Positions 25,946-36,000 of a DNA stretch of 64,000 nt are shown here, piece after piece. Origin of the DNA: Ascidiaceihabitans sp047624005 (GTDB taxonomy: Bacteria > Pseudomonadota > Alphaproteobacteria > Rhodobacterales > Rhodobacteraceae). Made by a program: the position numbers and the translations under genes. Where the stretch lies: contig JBLHPE010000009.1 of NCBI GenBank assembly GCA_047624005.1, positions 1 through 64,000 of the forward strand. The letters are read 5' to 3'. The notes below the pieces were generated by a model. That model saw only the letters and a list, made by a program, of their open reading frames with translations. It did no database searches and was not told the DNA's origin. Every line of letters starts with the position of its first letter. The first letter of the stretch is position 1.

Positions 25946-26482
25946 ATGATGACAAAAGATTTGCCTAAGCATTACGCCATAGCCGCGATTGGTTTTGGTT
26001 CCGCAGGCGCGGCGATATACATGCTGATGATCAACGTAACGCTTGCGCATATTGAAGCGATATCTGCACTGCCACCCTTTGACATGCGGCCTTTCGGATA
26101 CGGTCCGCAGGGCGCCTCGCAACTGCTTGATGCGCTTGGCGAAGTCGGGCGGGACTACTACCTTACGCGTCAGATCCCATTGGATACACTCTATCCTGCA
26201 TTGCTCGCAGCGACGTTAGTTTCAATTATTTCATGGGTCGGCCTACGACTTCCCAACAGCAAACTTACGCGCGCGGGAATTACGTTTTCGGTCGGTGCTG
26301 CTCTTTTCGATTACGCCGAAAACCTTGGTGTTGTTGTTATGATTTTGAGCTGGCCAGCTTTACCGAACGCTCTTGTATATGCGACCAGTGCCGCCTCTAT
26401 TTCAAAAGCATGCATGACAGTTGCAGCACTGTCGACTTTGCTATTCCTTGGTGGCATTTGGATACGTCAGCCTAAAACTTAG
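25946..26482 (+). CDS. Four-helix membrane protein, function unknown
   Basis: This 178-residue protein has hydrophobic helices at roughly 9-30, 82-102, 108-135 and 143-170. The ATG at 25946 follows AAGGAG at 25932. No catalytic or family motif is recognised. The polar stretch between helix 1 and helix 2 (PPFDMRPFGYGPQGASQLLDALG) probably faces the periplasm. It is divergent from the Crp-like regulator and upstream of the RND pump. Confidence 0.7.
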   Translation: MMTKDLPKHYAIAAIGFGSAGAAIYMLMINVTLAHIEAISALPPFDMRPFGYGPQGASQLLDALGEVGRDYYLTRQIPLDTLYPALLAATLVSIISWVGLRLPNSKLTRAGITFSVGAALFDYAENLGVVVMILSWPALPNALVYATSAASISKACMTVAALSTLLFLGGIWIRQPKT

Positions 26483-26592
26483 GCACTGCTATCTCGCAAC
26501 GCATTTCGCCATCGATCTGGCGCATGCCGCGCTCAACATTTATGGTAGACCTTATTCGGGGCAGTTGCCCGCAGCCTTATTGGAAACAATTG

Positions 26593-27738
26593 ATGAAAAA
26601 TAATGCAGCCGCACCAGTTTTGGACGAAACTGAAACCACCCCAAAACAGTTGGCTTTCGCGTCAGACAAAGGTGCATCACGATCCACTTGGATTGCAGCG
26701 GTCCTAGTGATCGTCATAGTTGGATGGATGGGAAGCGGATTCATCTGGCCATCAGAAGACACCTCCCCAAAAGCTGTGCGGGAAGATCCCAAACCAGTGG
26801 CGGTTGCCGTGACAACGTCGGTGGCAGAGACGGTCACACAATTTTATCAGGCCGAGGGGCAAGCACTTCCTGATCGCGACACCATGATGCGGGCTGAAAT
26901 CTCTGGTGAAATTGCTGAGGTCTTTGTCCAGAAAGGCCAAGATGTTGCTGCTGGTGACATCATTGCGCGTTTTGATCCAACCAATAACGAAGCAGACGCC
27001 AACAGCGCCCGCGAAGAACTGGCACGTGCCCGACGCGAGTTCGACAATGCCGAGGCACTACTGAATCGCGGTGTCAGCACCGCTGACCGTGTATCTGCGG
27101 CAAGGGCAACCTTGGCAGACGCCCAAGCGCAGGTCACAACCGCGCAACAGGCCGCAGAAGCGCTAGCCATCACGGCACCTTTTGCTGGTCGGATCGAAAC
27201 ACTTGATCTTGATCAGGGCGAGTTTGTGTCTGCAGGTACAGAAGTTGGACGTCTGGTTGATATCACGCCCCTCACTGTTGCTATTCAGGTGCCCCAGCAA
27301 TCGCTGACCCGTATAGCAGTTGGCCAATCGGCAACCGTACGCTTTATCACTGGCGAAGAACTGCCTGGCAAAGTTACTTTTGTAGGCACCTCTGCTGCCT
27401 CCGAGACACGCACTTTCCTTGCTGAGATTGAAGTAGCCAATGAGGACGGTGCGATCCCCGCAGGTATCTCAGCCGAAGTTATTATTCCAACAGGTGAAGC
27501 CACGGCGCATTTCCTATCGCCCTCTATTGTCTCGTTGGACACCCAAGGCATCCTTGGCATCAAAACTGTGAGCACCGACAATGTGGTAGAATTTTTTCCC
27601 ATCCAGGTTGTCAAAGCACAGATTGATGGCATTTGGGTGACGGGCCTTCCCGAAACAGTTGATGTGATTACAGTTGGTCAAGGTTACGTAAATGAAGACG
27701 AAACCGTAGCCCCAAGCGCTGGGGAACAAAGCCAATGA
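26593..27738 (+). CDS. RND efflux periplasmic adaptor (membrane fusion protein)
   Basis: The start ATG 26593 has GGAAA upstream and gives 381 residues. An N-terminal anchor helix (TWIAAVLVIVIVGWMGSGF) precedes a lipoyl/barrel core (EISGEIAEVFVQKGQDVAAGDIIARFD) and an alpha-helical hairpin (residues ~130-190). The second lipoyl half is ITAPFAGRIETLDLDQGEFVSAGTEV. It links the RND pump below to an outer-membrane channel. Its last four bases overlap the pump gene (ATGA). No TolC-like gene is present in the window. Confidence 0.93.
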   Translation: MKNNAAAPVLDETETTPKQLAFASDKGASRSTWIAAVLVIVIVGWMGSGFIWPSEDTSPKAVREDPKPVAVAVTTSVAETVTQFYQAEGQALPDRDTMMRAEISGEIAEVFVQKGQDVAAGDIIARFDPTNNEADANSAREELARARREFDNAEALLNRGVSTADRVSAARATLADAQAQVTTAQQAAEALAITAPFAGRIETLDLDQGEFVSAGTEVGRLVDITPLTVAIQVPQQSLTRIAVGQSATVRFITGEELPGKVTFVGTSAASETRTFLAEIEVANEDGAIPAGISAEVIIPTGEATAHFLSPSIVSLDTQGILGIKTVSTDNVVEFFPIQVVKAQIDGIWVTGLPETVDVITVGQGYVNEDETVAPSAGEQSQ

Positions 27739-30700
27739 ACAGCATCATAGACGCTGCATTTTCGCGCTCACGTGTGGTGGTTATGGCGCTTGTCATGGTG
27801 CTGACGGTCGGGGCATATGCCTATATTTCCATCCCCAAAGAAGCGAACCCAGAGGTTCCGCTGCCCTTATTTTACGTCTCGACGGGCTTAGACGGAATTA
27901 GCCCCACAGATGCGGAGCGCCTATTGCTAGAACCGATGGAGACCGAGTTCGGTTCGATCACGGGTCTCGACAGTATGAAGTCGGATGCCAGCGAAGGCTT
28001 TGCCAGCATCCAACTTGAATTTGCCCCCGGCGGAGACAATCAAGAGGCGCTGGATAAAGTGCGTGAAGCCGCTGATCGGGCCCAAGGTGATCTGCCCGAT
28101 GATGCTCGTGACATAACCATAACCGAAATCAACACCGCGCTGTTTCCAATCATCACTGCGATCCTATCTGGCCCCGTCCCCGAACGGACGCTCAACAATC
28201 TAGCAGAAACGTTGCAAGAAGAGCTTGAAGGACTTGGCGGCGTATTGGAGGCTGATATCGGCGGCCAAAGATTCGAGTTCCTCGAAGTCCTCATCGATCC
28301 GACAGTGTTTCAGACCTATAACCTATCCTTTGATGAACTTATTGGGCAGATCCAGCGCAACAACAGATTGATTGCGGCTGGGGCGATTGAAACAGGGTCT
28401 GGCCGGATTGTGTTGAAGGTTCCGGGGCTTATCGAAGACCTAAGTGATGTTATGTCCATGCCCGTAAAGGTGCGTGGAAACGCTGTGGTGACCTTCGGCG
28501 ATGTCGCAACCATACGGCGCACGTTCGAGGATCCAGATTCGTTTGCACGCATCAACGGCCAGCCGGCATTGGCTTTGGAAATCACCAAACGCTCTGGTGC
28601 GAACATCATCGAAACCGTCGCAGCGGTAAAAGAACGCGTCGAAACGCTTCAGGCAGATTGGCCTGACAACATCGAAATAACCTATCTGCAAGACCAGTCC
28701 AAAAGCGTCAAGGACTTGCTAAGCGATCTTGAGGCCAACGTCATCGCCGCCGTGATCCTTGTTATGATTGTTATCATTCTTGCCCTTGGCACGCGCTCGG
28801 CGATCCTTGTGGGCCTTTCAATTCCCGGTGCGTTTTTGGCGGGCGTTATCGCGCTTTGGACACTGGGTTACACGATGAATATCGTGGTTCTCTTTTCACT
28901 GATCCTTGTCGTGGGGATGTTGGTAGATGGTGCCATTGTCACCACTGAACTTGCCGACCGAAAGCTACAAGAAGGGGCCGATCCGAAAGACGCTTATGCC
29001 TTTGCCGCAAAACGAATGTCATGGCCGATCATCGCGTCAACGGCGACAACACTTAGCGTGTTTTTCCCACTGCTATTCTGGACTGGCATGGTGGGTGAGT
29101 TTATGAAATTCTTGCCAATCACAGTCATATTGACGCTTTCGGCGTCCTTGTTCATGGCGCTGGTTTTCATTCCAGTTGTTGGCGGCCTGATCGGCAAACG
29201 CCAACCTCAAACAGCGAAAGCCAAGGCCGCGCTTTATGCGGCTGAAATTGGCGATCCGCGAGATATAACCGGATTCACAGGGGCATACGTGCGCTTGCTG
29301 GAATGGGCCGTACTGCGGCCTACGGCGACGGTGCTTTTGGCCTTAGCGATGTTGCTAGGTGGCTTTGGGATGTATGGACAGTTTGGCAAGGGCGTCACCT
29401 TTTTCCCATCCGTCGAACCTGATTTCATGCAGGTGCAGGTCCGTGCACGCGACAATTTCTCGATCTTTGAACGTGACGCGCTTGTGCGTGCTGTCGAAGA
29501 CCGTCTGCTAGGTTATGATGAGATCGCCAGTATTTATGCACGTTCGATGATGAGTGCGGGACAAGGTGACGAAGAAACAATCGGCACGTTGCAACTGGAA
29601 CTGACCCCTTGGGATACACGTCGCACGGCAGCCAAAATTGGCGTCGACATCCGCGAAAGCGTGGCAGACATCGCGGGCATTGATGTTCAGGTGCAAACCG
29701 AAAGCGATGGCCCGACAGCTGGCAAACCAGTGAACTTGCAGATCACAGCCCGCAATGGCGCGGCGCAGACCTTAGCCGTGCAACAAATTAGGGACATAAT
29801 GGACCGCGTTGGCGGCTTTACCGATGTTACAGACACAAGCCCCGTTCCGGGCGTCGAGGTTTCAATCCTCGTCAACCGGGCTGAAGCCGCGCGCTTTGGG
29901 GCAGACGTCAGCTTACTTGGCCAAGCCGTGCAATTGTTGACACAAGGCATCACCGTCGCAGACTACCGGCCTGACGACATTGACGGGTCTTTGGACATAC
30001 GGGTTCGGTTCCCCCGCGAGGAACGATCGCTGTCAGAGCTTGCGGGACTTCGCGTGCCTACATCGTCGGGATTGGTTCCGATCTCGAACTTCGTGACTTT
30101 CGCACCATCACCACGCACAGGCGTAATCCGCCGCATTGATGAAAAACGCGTCACGACGATTGAAGCCAATGTTGCACCAGATGTTTTGGTCAACGATCAG
30201 GTCATCGCCCTTACGGCTGCTTTGAATGAAGCTGAATTGCCCGAAGGCGTCGCCTTCAGCTTTGGTGGCGAAGCCGAAGATCAGGCGGAAAGCATGACCT
30301 TTCTTGTTGGGGCTTTTGCAACCGCGATCTTTCTGATGTTCGTTATACTTGTGATTCAGTTCAACAACTTCTTCCAAGCCTTTGTCGTGATGAGCGCAAT
30401 CATTTTCTCCATCGCAGGAGTGCTATTGGGCCTTATTATCACGGGACGGCCCTTTGGAATTGTGATGGGCGGTATCGGCGTTATCGCCCTTGCGGGCATC
30501 GTGGTGAACAACAACATCGTTTTGATCGACACCTACAATGACCTCAAAAGATCGGGTCAATCTCCCTTAGAGGCTGCAATCCGCACAGGCGCGCAACGTC
30601 TTCGGCCCGTTATCCTGACATCGGTCACAACGGCTTTAGGTTTGATGCCAATGGTGATTGGTGTGAACTTGAACTTCTTTACCCGCGAGATTGTTTATGG

Positions 30701-30857
30701 CGCACCATCAACGCAGTGGTGGACAGAACTCTCTTCCGCCATCGCAGGTGGTCTTGTGGTTGCAACTGTGCTGACATTGATCGTAACGCCAGCAATGCTA
30801 ATGCTCGGGGAAAAAGAAAGACATTTGGGAAAGCCCGTCCCTTTGCCGAATGAATAA
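27735..30857 (+). CDS. RND family efflux pump, inner-membrane permease
   Basis: This 1040-residue protein is the standard length for a resistance-nodulation-division exporter. There are twelve helices and two large periplasmic loops; ILVVGMLVDGAIVTTELADRKL is the helix 4 region with the proton-relay acidic residue, and the start FSRSRVVVMALVMVL is typical. It is driven by proton influx and extrudes hydrophobic or amphiphilic compounds. It is coupled to the adaptor gene by ATGA. The closest familiar type is the HAE1-like/AcrB group, but the substrate is unknown. Confidence 0.95.
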   Translation: MNSIIDAAFSRSRVVVMALVMVLTVGAYAYISIPKEANPEVPLPLFYVSTGLDGISPTDAERLLLEPMETEFGSITGLDSMKSDASEGFASIQLEFAPGGDNQEALDKVREAADRAQGDLPDDARDITITEINTALFPIITAILSGPVPERTLNNLAETLQEELEGLGGVLEADIGGQRFEFLEVLIDPTVFQTYNLSFDELIGQIQRNNRLIAAGAIETGSGRIVLKVPGLIEDLSDVMSMPVKVRGNAVVTFGDVATIRRTFEDPDSFARINGQPALALEITKRSGANIIETVAAVKERVETLQADWPDNIEITYLQDQSKSVKDLLSDLEANVIAAVILVMIVIILALGTRSAILVGLSIPGAFLAGVIALWTLGYTMNIVVLFSLILVVGMLVDGAIVTTELADRKLQEGADPKDAYAFAAKRMSWPIIASTATTLSVFFPLLFWTGMVGEFMKFLPITVILTLSASLFMALVFIPVVGGLIGKRQPQTAKAKAALYAAEIGDPRDITGFTGAYVRLLEWAVLRPTATVLLALAMLLGGFGMYGQFGKGVTFFPSVEPDFMQVQVRARDNFSIFERDALVRAVEDRLLGYDEIASIYARSMMSAGQGDEETIGTLQLELTPWDTRRTAAKIGVDIRESVADIAGIDVQVQTESDGPTAGKPVNLQITARNGAAQTLAVQQIRDIMDRVGGFTDVTDTSPVPGVEVSILVNRAEAARFGADVSLLGQAVQLLTQGITVADYRPDDIDGSLDIRVRFPREERSLSELAGLRVPTSSGLVPISNFVTFAPSPRTGVIRRIDEKRVTTIEANVAPDVLVNDQVIALTAALNEAELPEGVAFSFGGEAEDQAESMTFLVGAFATAIFLMFVILVIQFNNFFQAFVVMSAIIFSIAGVLLGLIITGRPFGIVMGGIGVIALAGIVVNNNIVLIDTYNDLKRSGQSPLEAAIRTGAQRLRPVILTSVTTALGLMPMVIGVNLNFFTREIVYGAPSTQWWTELSSAIAGGLVVATVLTLIVTPAMLMLGEKERHLGKPVPLPNE

Positions 30858-30875
30858 ACAGGACGTTTTTTAGAA

Positions 30876-30914
30876 GTGGCTATTCGAGCCGAATAAAAAG
30901 CGTCGAATAGCCAC
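30876..30914. terminator. Bidirectional hairpin between convergent genes
   Basis: GTGGCTATTCGA (30876-30887) pairs perfectly with TCGAATAGCCAC (30903-30914) across a 15-base loop. It lies between the ends of the RND pump and the methyltransferase genes. There is no strong T tract, but the 12-bp stem is clear. Confidence 0.7.
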
Positions 30915-30938
30915 CTAGAGCCATGCCAGACCACCGCC

Positions 30939-31577
30939 TTAGGCTTGGAAAACTAGCCATGTCCATGTCACAGCCGCTTGGTGATTTTGAACTTGGACAG
31001 ATCGTGTGGACACTTCGTCCAGTTTTGAGAACCCCTGCAATTCGGCCCATTTAACGGTGTCTGAAACATTAGCGGGAAAGACTGGTCGTGTTGGCGCACC
31101 TGCACCGTGCCTTATCGACATGATGATTTTCCCATTTTCAGAGGTTAGTCGTCTGAGAGCAGAAACCGCGATTTGACGATCGGCATCCTCAAGGTGCTGC
31201 CATACGGCACAAAGCAGAATGACATCGAACGTTTTGCCAATAGCAATTGTTTGCCAGAGTTGAGGTAATGTATCATTAACCCAAAAAATGTTGGGCGATT
31301 TATGCTTGGATATTCCTGCGTGTAGCAACGCATCCACAGGTTCGACAGCGACAACGGTATGAGAGAGTGATGCAAGCCATGCTGCATCCCGTCCAGTTCC
31401 CGCACCAATATCCAACACGTAGGATGGCTGTTGCGGGAAGTGCTCAATAACTGGCGCAAACAAGTCCACCGAGGAAATCCCATCAAGCCCTTGAATGAAA
31501 TCGCCATCGCTTGCTGCGTCTTCATAGCCCTTCAATATTTCGCTTATCATACCGATGCGCTCGCTTCTATTCGACAT
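30939..31577 (-). CDS. SAM-dependent methyltransferase, class I
   Basis: The start ATG 31577 (MSNRSERIG) gives 212 residues; a TTG at 31592 would add five. Motif I is SYVLDIGAGTGRDAAWLASL, followed by an acidic strand end (VVAVEPVD) and FDVILLCAVWQHLEDADR as the post-motif region. It fits a small-molecule or unclassified methyltransferase of the Methyltransf_11/25 type. It stands alone between the RND pump and tRNA-Leu. Confidence 0.85.
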   Translation of the reverse strand: MSNRSERIGMISEILKGYEDAASDGDFIQGLDGISSVDLFAPVIEHFPQQPSYVLDIGAGTGRDAAWLASLSHTVVAVEPVDALLHAGISKHKSPNIFWVNDTLPQLWQTIAIGKTFDVILLCAVWQHLEDADRQIAVSALRRLTSENGKIIMSIRHGAGAPTRPVFPANVSDTVKWAELQGFSKLDEVSTRSVQVQNHQAAVTWTWLVFQA

Positions 31578-31768
31578 AAAACCTAAGACCAATGCGATGA
31601 TTTGTCAGAGAAGACTTGCAGATGAGGTTTTCATAAGGTGGCCTTTATCCGTCACTGAATTACGTGACCTGCCTGGCAAAGTGAGTAGAGAACCAGGCCC
31701 TCAGGGGTGACCCTCATGTAACAACCCAACTTCAAGCCATTGTTTTAAGCTGTATCGCTCGAAAATAT

Positions 31769-31855
31769 TGGTGCGGGCGGGGGGACTTGAACCCCCACGG
31801 GCACAAGGCCCAACAGATTTTAAGTCTGGTATGTCTACCATTCCATCACGCCCGC
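31769..31855 (-). tRNA. tRNA-Leu (anticodon UAA)
   Basis: On the minus strand the acceptor GCGGGCG begins at 31855 and pairs with CGCCCGC at 31773-31779. A discriminator A and an encoded CCA (31769-31771) follow. The anticodon arm CAGACTTAAAATCTG carries TAA. A long variable arm and the T-loop GTTCAAGTC fit a type II leucine tRNA of 84 bases plus CCA. Confidence 0.95.
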
Positions 31856-31902
31856 ATCTGACGATAACTTGTTCATATGCAAAGCATGCGGGAGGCTCAA
31901 GC

Positions 31903-32457
31903 CTAGATATCTTCGCCCTTGGGTCCAAGCGGGGCACCTTTGGCAATTAGGGCACGTTCTGACAGCCACGGATTGTTTTCCAGCGCTTCCAACATCTGCA
32001 CACGGGCGTCCGCGAAACGTTCCAATTGCATCAATGTCAGCGCACGACCGGACTGCGCAGCAACGTGGTTGGGGTTCAAAACCAATGCCGCATCAAGGTC
32101 CACCAAAGCCCCGGCGAAATTGCCCTGCAGGAATTGAACGTAGGCCCGTTGGTTGAAACCTTCAGCATATGTCGGACAGTACTGCGCCAACTTGTCGAAA
32201 TCGTTGGACGCACCCGCAAAATCATAACTATCACGGCGTTCCATGCCGCGATCCAACACCTCTTGCGCTTGGGCATTGGGTGCGCGCAACCAAACCTTCC
32301 ACATCTCGCTAGACACTGTCCTGCCTTCCGCCTCGGATGGGGCAGACCGTGCGGCCGCAATCAGATTGTTCAGTTCTGCCCCGTGATCCGCTGGATCGGG
32401 GCAATCATCAGCCCACGCGGGGCCAGCCATCAGTGCCAAAGCAAATAAAATACGCAT
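31903..32457 (-). CDS. Secreted TPR-repeat protein
   Basis: This 184-residue protein has a signal peptide (MRILFALALMAGPAWA). Two to three tetratricopeptide units follow, e.g. FNQRAYVQFLQGNFAGALVD followed by LDAALVLNPNHVAAQSGRAL. It is a periplasmic scaffold of unknown partner; this family is common in Roseobacters. It lies 47 bases from the 5' end of tRNA-Leu on the same strand. Confidence 0.85.
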   Translation of the reverse strand: MRILFALALMAGPAWADDCPDPADHGAELNNLIAAARSAPSEAEGRTVSSEMWKVWLRAPNAQAQEVLDRGMERRDSYDFAGASNDFDKLAQYCPTYAEGFNQRAYVQFLQGNFAGALVDLDAALVLNPNHVAAQSGRALTLMQLERFADARVQMLEALENNPWLSERALIAKGAPLGPKGEDI

Positions 32458-32512
32458 GCATCAATACTTGGCGCATATCGCTCGCAGGTCAAGAAACATC
32501 TTTGTGCGGTGT

Positions 32513-32989
32513 TCAGTTGGTTTCTGCCAAAACAGTTTCTTTCACCGCTTCCATCGCAACATAGGTCGACGTCGACGCGATGTGCGGCAACGTCGAAATC
32601 GTCTCGCCCAAGAAGATACGGTACTGCGCCATGTTCGAGGTGCGGACCTTAAGAAGGTAGTCAAAATGGCTAGCAATCATATGGGCTTGTTCGATCTCAG
32701 GAACCTTTGCCACCGCCGCATTAAAGGCTCGCAATGCCGCTTCACGGGTATCGTTTAACTTCACCTCGACAAACGCCACATGGTCCAATCCCAACCGGAT
32801 GGGGTCCAACATCGCCCGGTATCCAAGGATAACCCCAGAGCTTTCCAATCGCCGGAGACGCGCCTGTGTCGGCGACTTTGACAAACCAATCCGGCCTGCC
32901 AGTTCGGTCAGGCTGATCCGGCCGTCCTTTGCCAGAACCTCAAGAATCGAAGTGTCGAAACGATCCAACTCAGAATGATTAAAAATCAC
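32513..32989 (-). CDS. putR: Lrp/AsnC-family regulator (PutR)
   Basis: The GTG at 32989 gives 158 residues, the usual Lrp length; an ATG at 33043 would add an unlikely 18-residue leader. The HTH is ISLTELAGRIGLSKSPTQARLRRLE, followed by the RAM effector domain. It is divergent from putA, the arrangement of the proline-responsive PutR activators of alphaproteobacteria. It is expected to activate putA when proline is available. A dyad at 33008-33025 is a candidate binding site. Confidence 0.9.
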   Translation of the reverse strand: MIFNHSELDRFDTSILEVLAKDGRISLTELAGRIGLSKSPTQARLRRLESSGVILGYRAMLDPIRLGLDHVAFVEVKLNDTREAALRAFNAAVAKVPEIEQAHMIASHFDYLLKVRTSNMAQYRIFLGETISTLPHIASTSTYVAMEAVKETVLAETN

Positions 32990-33007
32990 GTTTTCTATCC
33001 AATATTT

Positions 33008-33025
33008 ACGCCAAAGTTCTGGCGT
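33008..33025. promoter_or_regulatory. Dyad in the putR-putA gap
   Basis: ACGCCA (33008-33013) and TGGCGT (33020-33025) form a perfect inverted repeat across six bases. It lies between the two divergent starts and is the clearest candidate for PutR binding. Confidence 0.5.
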
Positions 33026-33093
33026 TGATGTGAAGTTAAGCACAAACGACTTATGATCATCGAATACAGTGACCTAAATGGAAAGGGACGCTT

Positions 33094-36000
33094 ATGTCAA
33101 ATACACTGATTCACCGGATTGACGAAAACACCTATGGCGACCACGCACCAGTGGTTGATCATCTGATCGCTTTGGCCAACCTTTCCGAAAAAGACCGCAA
33201 GGACATCGTCGCAGAAGCCGCCAAACTTGTTGACCGAATTCGCCACGAGGCCGCCCCAGGCTTGATGGAAGTGTTCTTAGCCGAATACGGCCTTTCCACG
33301 GATGAGGGTGTCGCCCTGATGTGCTTGGCCGAAGCATTGTTGCGTGTTCCGGACGCCGACACCATTGATGCCTTAATCGAAGATAAAATCGCCCCCTCCG
33401 ATTGGGGCAAGCACTTGGGCAAATCTGCGTCCTCTCTGGTGAACGCGTCCACGTGGGCGTTGATGCTAACGGGTCGCGTTCTAGACGACGACGCCCCCGG
33501 CCCCGCACGCCACCTACATTCCGCTTTAAAACGCGTTGGCGAACCCGTCATTCGCGCCGCCGTCTCACGTGCGATGAAAGAAATGGGCCGCCAGTTCGTT
33601 TTAGGGGAAGACATCAATTCCGCCATGAAACGCGCCGCAGGGATGGAGAAAAAGGGCTTCACCTATTCCTACGATATGCTGGGCGAAGCGGCACGGACCG
33701 AAGGCGACGCGAAACGCTACCACCTTAGCTATTCCCGTGCGATTTCAGCCATTGCCACAGCTTGCACACATGATGACGTCCGCAGCAATCCGGGCATCTC
33801 GGTCAAGCTGTCTGCCCTTCATCCGCGTTACGAGTTGGCCAAACGTAAAGACGTCTTGCGCAATTTAACGCCCCGTTTGCGATCGCTTGCCTTGCTGGCA
33901 AAATCCGCTGGCATGGGGCTGAACATAGACGCCGAAGAAGCAGACCGCCTTGGCCTTTCCCTAGAAGTAATCGAAGCTGTTGTATCAGAACCAGCTTTGG
34001 CTGGATGGGACGGCTTTGGGGTCGTTGTCCAAGCCTATGGCCCACGCGCCGAGACAGCAATCCAAGCGCTCTACGATATGGCCATCAAATACGACCGGAA
34101 ATTCATGGTCCGTTTGGTCAAAGGTGCCTATTGGGACACGGAGATTAAGCTGGCCCAGACCCTTGGCATGGAACACTTCCCCGTCTTCACGCAAAAGGCA
34201 CAGACCGACGTCAGCTATATCGCAAACGCGCGTAAATTGCTGGGCATGACGGACCGGATCTATCCCCAGTTCGCCACACACAACGCCCACACTGTCGCCG
34301 CGGTCTTGCACATGGCAACCGATCCACAATCGTATGAGTTCCAGCGTTTACATGGCATGGGCGAAGCGATGCACACGATGGTTATGCAAGACAACAACAC
34401 CCGCTGCCGCATCTATGCGCCTGTCGGTGCACATCGCGATTTGCTGGCTTATTTGGTGCGTCGCTTGCTGGAAAACGGTGCGAACTCCAGCTTCGTCAAT
34501 CAGATCGTCGACGAAGAGGTTGCACCTGAAATCGTCGCAGCGGACCCATTTGATGCAGTAAGTACTGAGGGTCATCCAATCCCAGTTGGTCGCGACTTGT
34601 ATCAGCCAGAGCGGACAAATTCGATGGGGTTTGATCTGGCCCATGCACCAACATTGTCCAAAGTAGATACCGCACGCGCACCATTTCAAACGTCCCAGTG
34701 GGCTGCTGCCCCTCTTCTAAATGGCACAGCCACGCCAGCCGCCAGCATTGCAGTTATAAACCCAGCCGACGCAACAGACCACGTTGGCACTGCGCAATAC
34801 GCGTCCCTCAAAGACGTTGAAACCGCTGTCGCAAACGCGAAAACATGGGACGCGCCTGTGTCCGAGCGGGCCCGTATTCTCAACACCGCCGCTGATCTTT
34901 ACGAGGCGAATTTTGGCGAACTCTTTGCCCTCCTCACCCGCGAAGCTGGTAAATCGCTACTCGATTGTGTGGCTGAATTGCGCGAAGCCGTTGATTTTTT
35001 GCGCTTTTACGCAGCCCAAGCCACCGACGAGGCGCCAGCTGGCGTCGCCCTGTGCATCTCGCCGTGGAACTTTCCTCTGGCAATCTATTCTGGTCAAATC
35101 GGGGCGGCCCTTGCGTCTGGCAACGCTGTCCTTGCTAAACCTGCTGAACAAACCAGCCTGATGGCACATCGCACCGCCCAATTGTTGCACCAAGCTGGCG
35201 TGCCAAAACACGCCCTGCAACTTTTGCCAGGTGGTGGTGATATTGGTGGGGCGCTAACGGCTCAGCCAAACCTCAACGTCGTCGTATTTACTGGGTCAAC
35301 AGGAACGGCACTGCGTATCCGCGCCAGCTTGGCTGCCAACGCACCAGCCACGTCGCTGATCGCCGAAACGGGCGGTCTAAACGCCATGATTGTCGACAGC
35401 ACAGCCCTGCCCGAACAGGCGGTTGCTGCGATTGTCGAAAGTTCCTTTCAATCGGCAGGCCAACGCTGTTCCGCCCTGCGTTGCCTTTACATCCAAGAAG
35501 ACATCGCGCCCGCATTCATCAAAATGCTCAAAGGGGCAATGGACGCGTTGGACGTTGGTCAACCGTGGGATATCGCAACAGATGTAGGCCCAGTCATCGA
35601 CGAACAAGCCCGCGCAAAGATCGCTGCACATATCACGTCTCACAGCGCAGATATCCTGCACCAACTGCCCACGCCTGAGGCAGGAACGTTCATCGCACCG
35701 ACCCTTATCAAGGTCGACGGTATCGCGGATATGAAAGAGGAAATCTTCGGCCCAGTCCTTCACCTCGCCACCTACAAATCTCATGAACTTGATGCCGTTA
35801 TTGATGCGATCAACGCAACTGGGTACGGGCTGACCTTTGGCCTGCACACACGTATCGACGACCGTGTGCAGCACGTCTCGGATCGGATCATGGCGGGCAA
35901 CGTCTATATCAATCGCAACCAAATTGGTGCGATTGTTGGCAGCCAACCCTTTGGCGGCACTGGCCTTTCCGGCACAGGTCCCAAAGCCGGTGGACCAGAT

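Noticed and set aside
31701..31946. Open frames on both strands across 31701-31950
   Set aside because: They are translations across tRNA-Leu (31769-31855), a well-known artefact; the GPCARGGSSPPART-type residues come from the tRNA.
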